Positions 1 to 6,934 are shown, counted from the first letter of the stretch. The stretch is 18,235 nucleotides of DNA from Yinghuangia elevatio (GCF_040649515.1 NZ_JBEZFP010000175.1:1-18235), one strand, 5' to 3'. Translations and numbers: made by a program. Notes: a model not told the origin generated them from the sequence alone.

Positions 1-34
1 GGCGCGTCCGGTGGCCCCACCCACCGGACGCGCC
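1..34. terminator. Perfect 14-bp inverted repeat, likely terminator of the deacetylase gene
   Basis: Positions 1-14 (GGCGCGTCCGGTGG) and 21-34 (CCACCGGACGCGCC) are exact reverse complements around a 6-nt loop. The structure begins 41 nt beyond the stop codon of the minus-strand deacetylase gene, so it would form at the 3' end of that mRNA. There is no long T tract, which is usual for GC-rich actinomycete terminators. It could also serve a plus-strand gene converging from the left of the window. Confidence 0.75.
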
Positions 35-75
35 CGCTTTGCCCCCGCGTCGGTCGCGTCGTCGCGGCCGTGACG

Positions 76-1137
76 TCAGCTCTTCGGAAAGCTGTACGTG
101 TACCCCTCCGCGTCGAGGTGTTCCAGCAGCCCCTTCAGCGCCGTCACGGACTGCGAACGGTCACCGCCGCCGTCGTGCACGAGGACGACCCGCCCCGGCC
201 TGATCTGCTGCTCGAGGCTCGCCAGGATCTTGTCGGCGCCCTCCCGCTTCCAGTCCCCTGGATCGACGTTCCAGCCCAGCGGGCGCAGGCCGTTCTCGAC
301 GGCCATCTCGCGGATCCACGGCGTGAAGTCGCCGCCCGGAGCCCGGTAGTACCAGACCTTCGCCCCGGGCCCCGCGGCCTCGCGGATGAGGCGGTCGGCC
401 TCGGTGATCTCGTGCCGGTTGTAGTCCGCCGAGCGGTCGCTCTGCCGCACGTTGTGGCTCATCGAGTGGTTGCAGAGCCGGTGGCCTTCGGCGACGACGC
501 GCTTGACCAGGTCGGGATGGGCCTTGGCGGCCGGGCCCAGCATGCAGAACGTGGCCTTGGCGTTGTGCTGCTTGAGGATGTCGAGCATCTGCGGTGTGTA
601 ACGCGGGTCGGGGCCGTCGTCGATGGTCAGGGCTATCGTCTTGCCGCCGGTCCCGGTCCCCGACTCGGCTTCGCGGGATATCGAGGGGTCCACGCCACCC
701 GGGGCGAAGCGGGGCGCCTTCTTGGCGTCGGTGCCCCCGTCGGAGCCCGGGTATGTCCCGGGGTTCCGGCCCGGGTCCGCGCCCGGGCTGGTTCCGGGTG
801 GTGGGCCCGGGGTTGTCGCAGGGGTCGTGCCCGGGGTTGATGTGGGGGCCGAGCCCGGGTGTGTGCCCTGGTCGGTGCTCGCTCCCGTGCCGGTGCTCGC
901 GCCGTTGCCCGTGCCGGCACCCGCCCCCGGGGCGGCGGCGCTGTTGCCGCCCGGCACCTGACCGCCGGTCCCCTGACCGCCGGACGTCTGGCCTCCCCCG
1001 CTCACCACCGCACCAGGGTCGCCGTGCGACGTGGCTGAGCCGCCCGTACCGGAGCATGCGGCGACGGTCAGGAGCAGTCCCGCACTCGCGATGCCCAGCA
1101 CCATCCGGCTGCGAGCCGTCCGCGCGCCCATCCGCAT
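76..1137 (-). CDS. Polysaccharide deacetylase (NodB/CE4) lipoprotein
   Basis: This 353-aa protein should be a secreted, lipid-anchored carbohydrate esterase of family CE4, which removes N-acetyl groups from a cell-wall or chitin-like polymer. The ATG at 1137 is chosen because AGGGAGA lies about 7 nt upstream and because it opens directly into a signal sequence. The N-terminus has Arg residues, then a hydrophobic stretch (about 12-27) ending in the lipobox VAAC with Cys28. A long Gly/Thr/Pro linker follows (about 30-160), including xxPG tetrads. The catalytic domain (about 166-350) has all the NodB motifs: TIDDGP (171-176, metal and base Asp), HSMSH (224-228, metal His), RAPGG (265-269), DPGDW (292-296) and the VLVHDGGG strand (318-325) with the catalytic His321. 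It therefore looks active. The exact polymer cannot be told. It stands alone, divergent from the carboxyltransferase gene. Confidence 0.93.
   Translation of the reverse strand: MRMGARTARSRMVLGIASAGLLLTVAACSGTGGSATSHGDPGAVVSGGGQTSGGQGTGGQVPGGNSAAAPGAGAGTGNGASTGTGASTDQGTHPGSAPTSTPGTTPATTPGPPPGTSPGADPGRNPGTYPGSDGGTDAKKAPRFAPGGVDPSISREAESGTGTGGKTIALTIDDGPDPRYTPQMLDILKQHNAKATFCMLGPAAKAHPDLVKRVVAEGHRLCNHSMSHNVRQSDRSADYNRHEITEADRLIREAAGPGAKVWYYRAPGGDFTPWIREMAVENGLRPLGWNVDPGDWKREGADKILASLEQQIRPGRVVLVHDGGGDRSQSVTALKGLLEHLDAEGYTYSFPKS
733..864 (-). repeat. Tetrapeptide xxPG repeat region inside the deacetylase linker
   Basis: Residues 92-135 of the deacetylase fall into eleven consecutive four-residue units of the type x-x-P-(G/A/T), for example STPG, TTPA, TTPG, PPPG, TSPG, ADPG, RNPG and TYPG. 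The last unit is SDGG. The DNA therefore shows a 12-bp period rich in CCCGGG. It probably forms an extended, flexible wall-spanning spacer between the lipid anchor and the enzyme domain. Confidence 0.8.
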
Positions 1138-1378
1138 ATGTACATCTCCCTCTCGTCGTACCGCACGCCCGTCGGCGCCGCCGTCCGGCCTCCGTATCCG
1201 GCCTGGACGTCGGGCCACCTTCGCGGGTCCATGTGTGGGTGACACGTAGGTCAGCCGACGAATGTGTAACAGTTGCCCATCACTCTCATTTGGGGCAGCT
1301 GATCGCGGTTTGCGACGGCTTCGACCCGGGAGTCGTCCCGAGCCCGTGGACCCCCTCCCCCAAATGCTTGACTCGGTC

Positions 1379-1384
1379 TACTAT
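1379..1384 (+). promoter_or_regulatory. -10-like hexamer TACTAT for a probably leaderless carboxyltransferase mRNA
   Basis: TACTAT fits the actinomycete -10 pattern TAnnnT. It ends 6 nt before the ATG at 1391, so transcription would start at or next to the start codon. No Shine-Dalgarno sequence is visible upstream of that ATG. No good -35 is seen at the 17-bp spacing. A TTGACT is present at 1368-1373 but lies too close to pair with it. Confidence 0.5.
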
Positions 1385-1390
1385 CAGCGG

Positions 1391-2923
1391 ATGACCGGAA
1401 GTCCTTCACACCGCGACGCCTGGAAGCCGCTGCTCGACGACCTCGCGGGACGCCGTACGGCCTCCCGGGCGATGGGCGGCCCGGCGAAACTCGCCCGCTA
1501 CGGAGCCGCCGGCCGGCTCAACGCCCGCGCCCGGATCCGCGCTCTCCTCGACCCCGACTCGTTCGACGAGCTGGGCACACTCGCGGGCGGCGCCGAGTCG
1601 CCCGCCGACGCTTTCGTGGCGGGCTCCGGCCGCATCGCCGGGCGCACCGTGTTCGTCGGCGCCGAGGACTTCACCGTGCAGGGCGGTTCGATCGGCGCGT
1701 CGGCGGCGGCCAAGCGGGCGCGGCTCGCCCGACTGGCGGGCCAGGAGCGGGCCCCGCTCGTCATGATCCTCGAGGGCGCGGGCCACCGAGCGACCAACGC
1801 GCTCCAGGGCCACACCGCCTCGCCCAACGACCTCCAGGCCATCGCGGAACTCGCCGGGCGCGTACCGACGATCGCGATCGTCGTGGGGCCGTCGGCCGGG
1901 CACGGCGCGCTCACCGCACCGCTGTCGGACTTCGTGGTCATGGTCGAGGGCTCGGGCGCACTCTTCACCGCGGGCCCGCCCCTCGTCGCGGCGGCGACCG
2001 GCGAGCAGGTCGACAAGCAGACGCTCGGCGGCAGTGCCGTGCACTGCGCGCTCAGCGGCGTCGCGCACAACGCGGTCGCGGACGACGCGGCGGCCCTGGC
2101 GCTCGCCCGCCGCTACCTGTCCTACCTGCCCTCGAACGCGTGGCAGCGGCCACCGTACGCCGGTGCCGCACAAGGCAACGCCGACACCGCACCGCGCTCG
2201 ACGGACGCGCTGCTGGACCTGATCCCGCCCGACGCGCGGCGGCCGTACGACATGCGCGCCGTGCTCGACACGGTCTTCGACGCGAAGAGCGTGCTGGAGA
2301 TCCAGCCGAAGTACGGCGCCTCGGTCCTCACCGCATTCGCGCGCCTCGGCGGCCACGCGGTCGCCGTGCTCGCGAACCAGCCGTCCGTACGCGCGGGCAC
2401 GATCGACGCGGACGCCGCCGCAAAATCGGCGCGGTTCCTCGACGTGTGCGGAGCGTTCCACCTGCCGGTGGTGTTCCTCGCCGACAACCCGGGCGTGCTG
2501 GCCGGGACGGCGTCCGAGAAGGCCGGGATCCTGCGCGCCTCTGCCCGCATGTTCGCCGCGCAACACCGGTTGCGGGTGCCGAAGTTGCACGTGACGCTGC
2601 GCAAGGCGTTCGGGTTCGGGTCGTCGGTGATGGCGATGAACCCGTTCGACGCGCAGACGGTGTCGTACGCCTTCCCGGGCGTCACCCTCGGCGGCATCCC
2701 GGCCGCCGCCGGTGCGGCGACCGCCAAGCAGGACGACGCCACGCGGGCCCGCCTGGTCGCGAACGAGGCGTCGGGGCCGTGGCGTTCGGCGAACGCGCTG
2801 TCGTACGACGACGTCGTCGAACCCGCCGAACTGCGCAACGTCCTGCTGGCCGGCCTGGCCCGGGCAGGCGAACGCCTGACGGGCCCCGTAGAACCGATCA
2901 CCCACACCGGCTACCTGCCCTGA
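1391..2923 (+). CDS. Acyl-CoA carboxylase beta subunit (biotin-dependent carboxyltransferase)
   Basis: This 510-aa protein is of normal length for the propionyl/acetyl-CoA carboxylase beta family, which transfers CO2 from carboxybiotin on an alpha subunit to an acyl-CoA. The N-terminal crotonase-like half spans about 30-250 and the C-terminal half about 270-500. The second oxyanion-type segment, DNPGVLAGTASE (364-375), and the TLRKAFGFGSSVM stretch (402-414) are typical. The first one reads EGAGHRATN (128-136), where the family usually has ESGGAR, so substrate or activity may differ. No biotin carboxylase or biotin carrier gene lies nearby, so any partner must be encoded elsewhere. The ATG at 1391 is preferred because the family N-terminus begins there, although upstream in-frame codons exist. 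The substrate (propionyl, acetyl or another acyl-CoA) cannot be decided. Confidence 0.9.
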   Translation: MTGSPSHRDAWKPLLDDLAGRRTASRAMGGPAKLARYGAAGRLNARARIRALLDPDSFDELGTLAGGAESPADAFVAGSGRIAGRTVFVGAEDFTVQGGSIGASAAAKRARLARLAGQERAPLVMILEGAGHRATNALQGHTASPNDLQAIAELAGRVPTIAIVVGPSAGHGALTAPLSDFVVMVEGSGALFTAGPPLVAAATGEQVDKQTLGGSAVHCALSGVAHNAVADDAAALALARRYLSYLPSNAWQRPPYAGAAQGNADTAPRSTDALLDLIPPDARRPYDMRAVLDTVFDAKSVLEIQPKYGASVLTAFARLGGHAVAVLANQPSVRAGTIDADAAAKSARFLDVCGAFHLPVVFLADNPGVLAGTASEKAGILRASARMFAAQHRLRVPKLHVTLRKAFGFGSSVMAMNPFDAQTVSYAFPGVTLGGIPAAAGAATAKQDDATRARLVANEASGPWRSANALSYDDVVEPAELRNVLLAGLARAGERLTGPVEPITHTGYLP

Positions 2924-2934
2924 CCGGGCGCCGC

Positions 2935-2967
2935 CCGCTGTCGCCGTGCGAGCCACGGCGGCAGCGG
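2935..2967 (+). terminator. 14-bp stem hairpin after the carboxyltransferase gene
   Basis: CCGCTGTCGCCGTG (2935-2948) pairs with CACGGCGGCAGCGG (2954-2967) around the 5-nt loop CGAGC. The only imperfection is one G-U-compatible pair. It starts 12 nt after the stop codon of the carboxyltransferase gene. No U tract follows. It separates that gene from the downstream lactonase gene, so the two are probably transcribed independently. Confidence 0.75.
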
Positions 2968-3040
2968 ACTCCCCGCGCACATGCCGGCCGGAGGCAGGCG
3001 TGCCTTCCTATCTTGAGGCGGGTCGGGTACGCAGGACGGC

Positions 3041-3919
3041 ATGGTGACGCGTACGACGATCCTTGACGGCCTCTGCTTCGGCGAGGGCCCCCGCTGGCAC
3101 GACGGACGGCTGTGGCTCTCCGACCTGATCGGCCATCAGGTCCTGGCCGTGGACGTCCCCGACGACTTGGCGACTCCCGTCAAGGCCGAGACGGTTGTCG
3201 CGGAGCACGCGGATCAGCTCTCCGGCCTCGGCTGGCTGCCGGACGGCGACCTGCTCGTGGTCTCGATGGCCGAGCGGCGGGTGCTGCGGCTGCGCGACGG
3301 CGTGCTGACGACGCACGCCGACCTCGCCGGCCTCGGGCGGCACCACGTCAACGACATGGTGGTGCGGTCGGACGGCTTCGCGTACGTCGGGCAGATGGGC
3401 TACGACTTCCACACCCACGGCAGCCGCCCCGAGCCGATGCCGCTGATCGGCATCGCGCCGGACGGCACCGCGCGGGCGGTTGCCGACGACCTCAATTGCG
3501 CCAACGGCATGGCGCTCTCGCCGGACGCCGGGCTGCTGGTGGTGGCCGAGAGCGCCGCGCGGCGGCTGACGGCGTTCGATGTGGCGACGGACGGATCGCT
3601 GTCCGGGCGGCGGGTCTTCGCGGCGCTCGGCGACGGCGACCATCCCGACGGGATCTGCCTCGACGCCGAGGGCGCGGTCTGGGTCTCGTGCCCGGTCTCG
3701 CGCCGCTTCATCCGGGTCCGCGAGGGCGGCGAGGTCACCGACGGCATCGAACTGCCGGAGGGGCGCCGGGCTATCGCGTGTGTGCTCGGCGGCGGAGACC
3801 GGCGCACGCTGTTGATGGTCACGGCGGAAACGCTCGGGGATGCCGAGAAGTCCCGCGAACTGCGGGCCGGGCGGGTCGAGGCGGCTCGCGTCGCGGTGCC
3901 GGGCGCGGGACGTCCCTGA
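3041..3919 (+). CDS. SMP-30/gluconolactonase (LRE-like) family protein
   Basis: This 292-aa cytosolic six-bladed beta-propeller probably hydrolyses a sugar lactone or other lactone, using a divalent metal. The family metal ligands are visible: Glu15 in FGEGPRW, Asn104 in HHVNDMV or Asn155 in NCANGMALSPD, and Asp203 in HPDGICLD. NCANGMALSPD and DGICLDAEGAVWVS are signature strands of the SMP-30 family (Pfam SGL). Length is normal and no signal peptide is seen. The ATG at 3041 follows AGGA (3033-3036) at a short spacing. A TATCTT at 3009-3014 could be a -10. The gene converges on the EamA transporter gene with a 119-bp gap in which I see no clear hairpin. The physiological substrate is unknown. 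Confidence 0.88.
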   Translation: MVTRTTILDGLCFGEGPRWHDGRLWLSDLIGHQVLAVDVPDDLATPVKAETVVAEHADQLSGLGWLPDGDLLVVSMAERRVLRLRDGVLTTHADLAGLGRHHVNDMVVRSDGFAYVGQMGYDFHTHGSRPEPMPLIGIAPDGTARAVADDLNCANGMALSPDAGLLVVAESAARRLTAFDVATDGSLSGRRVFAALGDGDHPDGICLDAEGAVWVSCPVSRRFIRVREGGEVTDGIELPEGRRAIACVLGGGDRRTLLMVTAETLGDAEKSRELRAGRVEAARVAVPGAGRP

Positions 3920-4038
3920 CCTCCGGGTCGTCGCCCCGCAAACGTCGTCCTGGCATGCGTCCGTTGGGTGAGCGTCGCCATCGGTACGGGCCAGGCCGGC
4001 AAGCGTCGGATCGCGGCGTACCTCGGCGTCACCCTGCG

Positions 4039-5148
4039 TCAACCGGCGGCCAGGAGCACGGTCCCGGCCAGCGCGAGCCCCGCGCCCACGGCCTGTGGCG
4101 GCAGTAGCCGTTCCTTGAGGAACACGACGGCCGCAAGTGCGGTGATCACGGGGTACAGCGAACCGAGGACGGCCGCGACGGTGACGGGGCCGTGCTGGGC
4201 GGCCGTGGCGTACGTGCCGTTCGCCGCCACGTCCGTCACGCCGACGATCGTGAGCGCGGGGAGCAGGGCCCAGGGAATCGCACGTGCGCCCGAACGAGGC
4301 GCGAGCGAGCCCGCCTTCGGCGCCGCCGCGACGGTGACGCCGGCTGTCGCGGCAGCCCGCACGGCAGCCGGGGCCGCGGTACGTGCCGGCCCGGGAACCC
4401 GCGGCTCCAGCACGGGAGTTCCCCCGCCGCCCGGGCGCACCTTGGCAAGGATCCGCGTCGACCTGGGCCGAGGAATCCGCCCCCGCAGGCCGCCCGCGTC
4501 GGCCGCGCCGCCCTCGCCGCCCTCGCCAGTCGCGTCGCCCGCCTTCGGCCGCCGCCGCTCGGTGGCCACCATCACCGTGCCGCCCACGACGACGTTGACG
4601 CAGCGCTGCACGAACTGCGCGAGCAGCAACCCCGTCAGACTCGCCGAGGCTTCGGCGATCAGGGCGAACACGCTGCCGAAGCCGACGGCCGCGCCCGCGG
4701 TGAGCAGCAGCGTCTGCCGCTGCACCGCGCCGCCGCCGCCCAGCTTGCCGCCGCCCGCGAGGGCGATCCCGGCGATGGCGACGGCGATGCCGACGTACTG
4801 GAGGGGCCCTGGCCGGTCGCCGTCCACCGCGAGGCCGACCGACACCGGGATGACCACGCCGGCCGTGGCCAGGGGTGAGACGACGCCCATCGGTCCGCGG
4901 GCCAGGGCCTCGTAGAAGCACAGCAGCGCCAGTGGTCCGACGAGGCCGGCGGCGACCGCGAACCACAGGCGCGGGCCGGCCTCGGACACCGCGCCCGTCG
5001 CCAGGACAACCGCCCCGAGCACCACACATGCGGCGGTCTGGGACAGGACCACCACGCGTGCCGCGGGCAGGCGTCGGGCGAGCAGCCCCGCGCCGAAGTC
5101 GGCGAAGCCCCACAGCACGCTCGTGACGAGCGCCAGAGTGACAGTCAA
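4039..5148 (-). CDS. EamA/DMT-family transporter (putative metabolite exporter) with long loop insert
   Basis: This 369-aa integral membrane protein has two EamA repeats. Hydrophobic segments fill about 3-24, 33-52, 62-80, 88-107, 118-134, 146-165 and 172-195, then resume at about 291-369. Typical DMT segments are VLWGFADF near the start, FYEALARGPMGVVSPLA (78-94) and VFLKERLLPPQAVGAGLALAG near the end. Between the halves is an extra hydrophilic Gly/Ala/Pro/Arg stretch (about 198-290) that makes it 70-90 residues longer than usual. The start is uncertain. An in-frame TTG at 5148 (used here) gives a standard EamA N-terminus and lies just below the operator cluster. The upstream TTG at 5178 would add ten residues and would lie inside that cluster. 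Divergent XRE-cupin regulator genes often control such exporters, so its expression is probably set by that neighbour. The substrate is unknown. Confidence 0.85.
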   Translation of the reverse strand: MTVTLALVTSVLWGFADFGAGLLARRLPAARVVVLSQTAACVVLGAVVLATGAVSEAGPRLWFAVAAGLVGPLALLCFYEALARGPMGVVSPLATAGVVIPVSVGLAVDGDRPGPLQYVGIAVAIAGIALAGGGKLGGGGAVQRQTLLLTAGAAVGFGSVFALIAEASASLTGLLLAQFVQRCVNVVVGGTVMVATERRRPKAGDATGEGGEGGAADAGGLRGRIPRPRSTRILAKVRPGGGGTPVLEPRVPGPARTAAPAAVRAAATAGVTVAAAPKAGSLAPRSGARAIPWALLPALTIVGVTDVAANGTYATAAQHGPVTVAAVLGSLYPVITALAAVVFLKERLLPPQAVGAGLALAGTVLLAAG

Positions 5149-5157
5149 GATGACCCC

Positions 5158-5202
5158 GCAGTGCAGTACGGTGAACAAAGCAGTGCATTACAACGTAGTG
5201 CA
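5158..5202. promoter_or_regulatory. Operator cluster between the EamA transporter and XRE-cupin genes
   Basis: The repeat GCAGTGCA(G/T)TAC occurs at 5158-5169 and 5180-5191, exactly 22 bp apart, which is two helical turns on the same face. The second copy is also the left arm of the imperfect palindrome TGCATTACAACGTAGTGCA (5184-5202), with 7 of 8 arm pairs and a 3-bp centre. So there are three half-sites in 41 bp between two divergent starts. The most likely binder is the adjacent XRE-cupin protein, acting on both itself and the transporter. This is an inference from position. Confidence 0.65.
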
Positions 5203-5214
5203 GCAGAGTGAACG

Positions 5215-5814
5215 ATGTCATCCAGAATATTGGACGGTCTGATGCCCGACCTGGAAATCGTCGCCCAGTCGCTCGCCCGCAACACCAAGCGCGTGCGGCA
5301 AGCCCGCGGTTTCAGCCTGGACCGGCTCGCCGCACGCGCCGGGGTCAGCCGGGGCATCCTCATCCAGATCGAGCAGGCCAGGACCAACCCGAGCATCGGC
5401 ACCGTGATCCGGGTGGCCGACGCGCTCGGTGTGAGCATCGCGCAACTGCTGGACTACTCGGACGCGCCGACCGTACGCGTCACCGCCGCCGAGGACGCCG
5501 TCGAACTGTGGCGCACCGACGCCGGGAGCAGCGGCGTGCTGCTCGCCGGGACCGAGGCACCCGGCCCTCTGGAGCTGTGGACGTGGCGGATCATGCCGGG
5601 CGAGGGGCACGACTCCGACGCGCACCCGCCGGGCAGCGCCGAACTGGTCAGGGTCGACGAGGGCGAGCTGACGCTCGTCGTGGACGGGCGAGAGTACCGC
5701 GTACCGCAGGGCTCGACCGCGCACTTCGAGGCGCACCACGCACACGCCTACCGCAACACGGGCGACGTCCCCACGGTGATCACGCTCGCGGTGTCGATCC
5801 CGGCGCCCGCCTAG
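5215..5814 (+). CDS. XRE-family transcriptional regulator with C-terminal cupin domain
   Basis: This 199-aa protein is a one-component regulator. An N-terminal lambda-Cro-type helix-turn-helix (about 20-80) has the family core LARNTKRVRQARGFSLDRLA, GVSRGILIQIE and NPSIGTVIRVADAL. A C-terminal double-stranded beta-helix cupin (about 118-197) has the segments LVRVDEGELTLVVDGREYRV and PTVITLAV and would bind a small ligand. Such proteins usually repress or activate an adjacent transport or catabolic gene. This one is divergent from the EamA exporter, with paired half-sites in the 66-bp gap. The ATG at 5215 is used. An in-frame ATG at 5242, after GGACGG, is a reasonable alternative and would still leave the HTH intact. 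The ligand is unknown. Confidence 0.92.
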   Translation: MSSRILDGLMPDLEIVAQSLARNTKRVRQARGFSLDRLAARAGVSRGILIQIEQARTNPSIGTVIRVADALGVSIAQLLDYSDAPTVRVTAAEDAVELWRTDAGSSGVLLAGTEAPGPLELWTWRIMPGEGHDSDAHPPGSAELVRVDEGELTLVVDGREYRVPQGSTAHFEAHHAHAYRNTGDVPTVITLAVSIPAPA

Positions 5815-5869
5815 TGCACCGAAGTACGCGCCTCACCGACGGAAATTGCCTTCCCCGGGAGGTCCCTTT

Positions 5870-5898
5870 TTGGCACAGCGTGCCATACGGTGTACCGC
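5870..5898 (+). promoter_or_regulatory. Candidate SDR promoter with overlapping TGGCAC/GTGCCA palindrome
   Basis: TTGGCA (5870-5875) and TACCGC (5893-5898) are spaced by 17 bp, a plausible -35/-10 pair. The perfect palindrome TGGCACAGCGTGCCA (5871-5885, 6-bp arms and a 3-bp centre) lies over the -35 side and could be a repressor site. The SDR start codon lies about 75 nt downstream. The -10 is weak, so this is tentative. Confidence 0.4.
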
Positions 5899-5973
5899 GC
5901 CGGATCTGACGCGCAGTCAATCAACCGCGCGGTTCCGGCGGCTCGTCACCGCGTCGTCCAAGGAGCAGCGATC

Positions 5974-6735
5974 ATGAGTGTTACCCCCGAGCAGTCCGCC
6001 CGCACGGTCCTGGTCACCGGCGGCGGTTCCGGCATCGGCCGGGCGATGTCGATCGCGTTCGCGGCGCTCGGTGACCGCGTCGTGGTCGCCGACCTCTCCG
6101 AGGAGACCGCGGCCAAGACCGTCGCGGAGATCCAGGCCGCGGGCGGCACGGCGACGGCGCTGCGCGTCGACGTCTCGGACGAGGAGTCGGTGGCGGCCAT
6201 GGTCGCCGCGACGGTGTCCGCGTACGGCAGCCTCGACGTGCTCTGCAACAACGCCGGTGTGCTCGACTCCATGGGCGTGCTGGAGGACATCTCGCTGGCC
6301 GAGTGGCAGCGCACCATCGGCGTCAACCTGACCGGTGTCTTCCTCGTCGCGCGCGCCGCGCTCCCGCACCTGCTGGAGAGCAAGGGCAGCATCATCAACA
6401 CGGCGTCCGAGGCGGGCATCCGCGGCGGTTGCGGCGGGCCGTCGTACACCGCGTCCAAGCACGGCGTGGTGGGGCTGACCCGGAGCATCGCGTACATGTA
6501 CCGTGAGCAGGGTGTGCGCGCCAACGCGATATGCCCGGGCGGCGTCAACACCAACATCGTGCAGGGCGAGATGAGCGAGCAGGGCTTCGGCCGGCTCGCC
6601 GGCGTCCTGATGAACGCCGGGGCGATGGCCGAGCCGGAGCAGATGGCGTCGGTCGCGGTGTTCCTGGCGTCGGACGCCGCGTCGTACGTCAACGGCGCGA
6701 TCATGCCGGTGGACGGCGGCTGGTTCGCGGGCTGA
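5974..6735 (+). CDS. SDR-family NAD-dependent oxidoreductase
   Basis: This 253-aa classical short-chain dehydrogenase/reductase would be soluble and tetrameric. It oxidises an alcohol or reduces a ketone with a nicotinamide cofactor. Visible features are the Rossmann motif TGGGSGIG (15-22), Asp40 at the end of beta-2 (VVVADLS), which favours NAD(H) over NADP(H), NNAG (92-95), catalytic Asn118, Ser145, and Tyr158 with Lys162 in SYTASKHG. PGGVNT (188-193) and the C-terminal MPVDGGWFAG are also typical. The start at 5974 is fixed by AGGAG (5961-5965) eight nt upstream, so in-frame codons before it are leader. It follows the XRE-cupin gene after 159 bp and probably has its own promoter. The substrate cannot be read from the sequence. 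Confidence 0.93.
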   Translation: MSVTPEQSARTVLVTGGGSGIGRAMSIAFAALGDRVVVADLSEETAAKTVAEIQAAGGTATALRVDVSDEESVAAMVAATVSAYGSLDVLCNNAGVLDSMGVLEDISLAEWQRTIGVNLTGVFLVARAALPHLLESKGSIINTASEAGIRGGCGGPSYTASKHGVVGLTRSIAYMYREQGVRANAICPGGVNTNIVQGEMSEQGFGRLAGVLMNAGAMAEPEQMASVAVFLASDAASYVNGAIMPVDGGWFAG

Positions 6736-6742
6736 CGCGCCC

Positions 6743-6778
6743 GGCACGCCCGGCGCTCCCGGCGCTCCCGGCGCTCCC
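6743..6778 (+). repeat. 9-bp tandem repeat after the SDR gene
   Basis: Four head-to-tail 9-mers lie just past the SDR stop codon: GGCACGCCC followed by three exact copies of GGCGCTCCC (6752-6760, 6761-6769, 6770-6778). The units have no dyad symmetry, so this is not a terminator hairpin. Copy number may vary between strains. Confidence 0.85.
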
Positions 6779-6922
6779 GGCCCACGAACATCACCCGGCG
6801 GCACCGCACGCGCGCGACGCGACGGTGTCGCCGGGGTCGGCCCGGAGACGGCCTCGGCGGGCCACGGTCGGCCCGATTGCGCGGGCGGGCACCGCGCCGC
6901 CCACACCCTCCGGCCGATGAGC

Positions 6923-6928
6923 CAGAAT
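6923..6928 (+). promoter_or_regulatory. -10-like hexamer CAGAAT for a probably leaderless AfsR-like mRNA
   Basis: CAGAAT is one base from the common TAGAAT and ends 6 nt before the ATG at 6935. No Shine-Dalgarno sequence precedes that ATG. The geometry is the same as at 1379-1391 and 10158-10170. No -35 is obvious. Confidence 0.4.
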
Positions 6929-6934
6929 CGCTGC

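Noticed and set aside
1368..1384. TTGACT plus TACTAT as a classical -35/-10 promoter for the carboxyltransferase
   Set aside because: Only 5 bp separate the two hexamers, so they cannot be the two halves of one sigma-70-type promoter.
5809..5830. TAGTGCAC followed by GTAC after the XRE-cupin gene as another operator half-site
   Set aside because: TGCA and GTAC are separated by five extra bases compared with the half-sites at 5158-5202, and the site overlaps the stop codon.
6835..6875. GGTCGGCCCG repeated at 6835 and 6866 upstream of the AfsR-like gene, as a possible SARP autoregulatory box
   Set aside because: The spacing is 31 bp, not an 11-bp multiple, and the heptamer does not match CGGTCAG. 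It is probably chance in GC-rich DNA.
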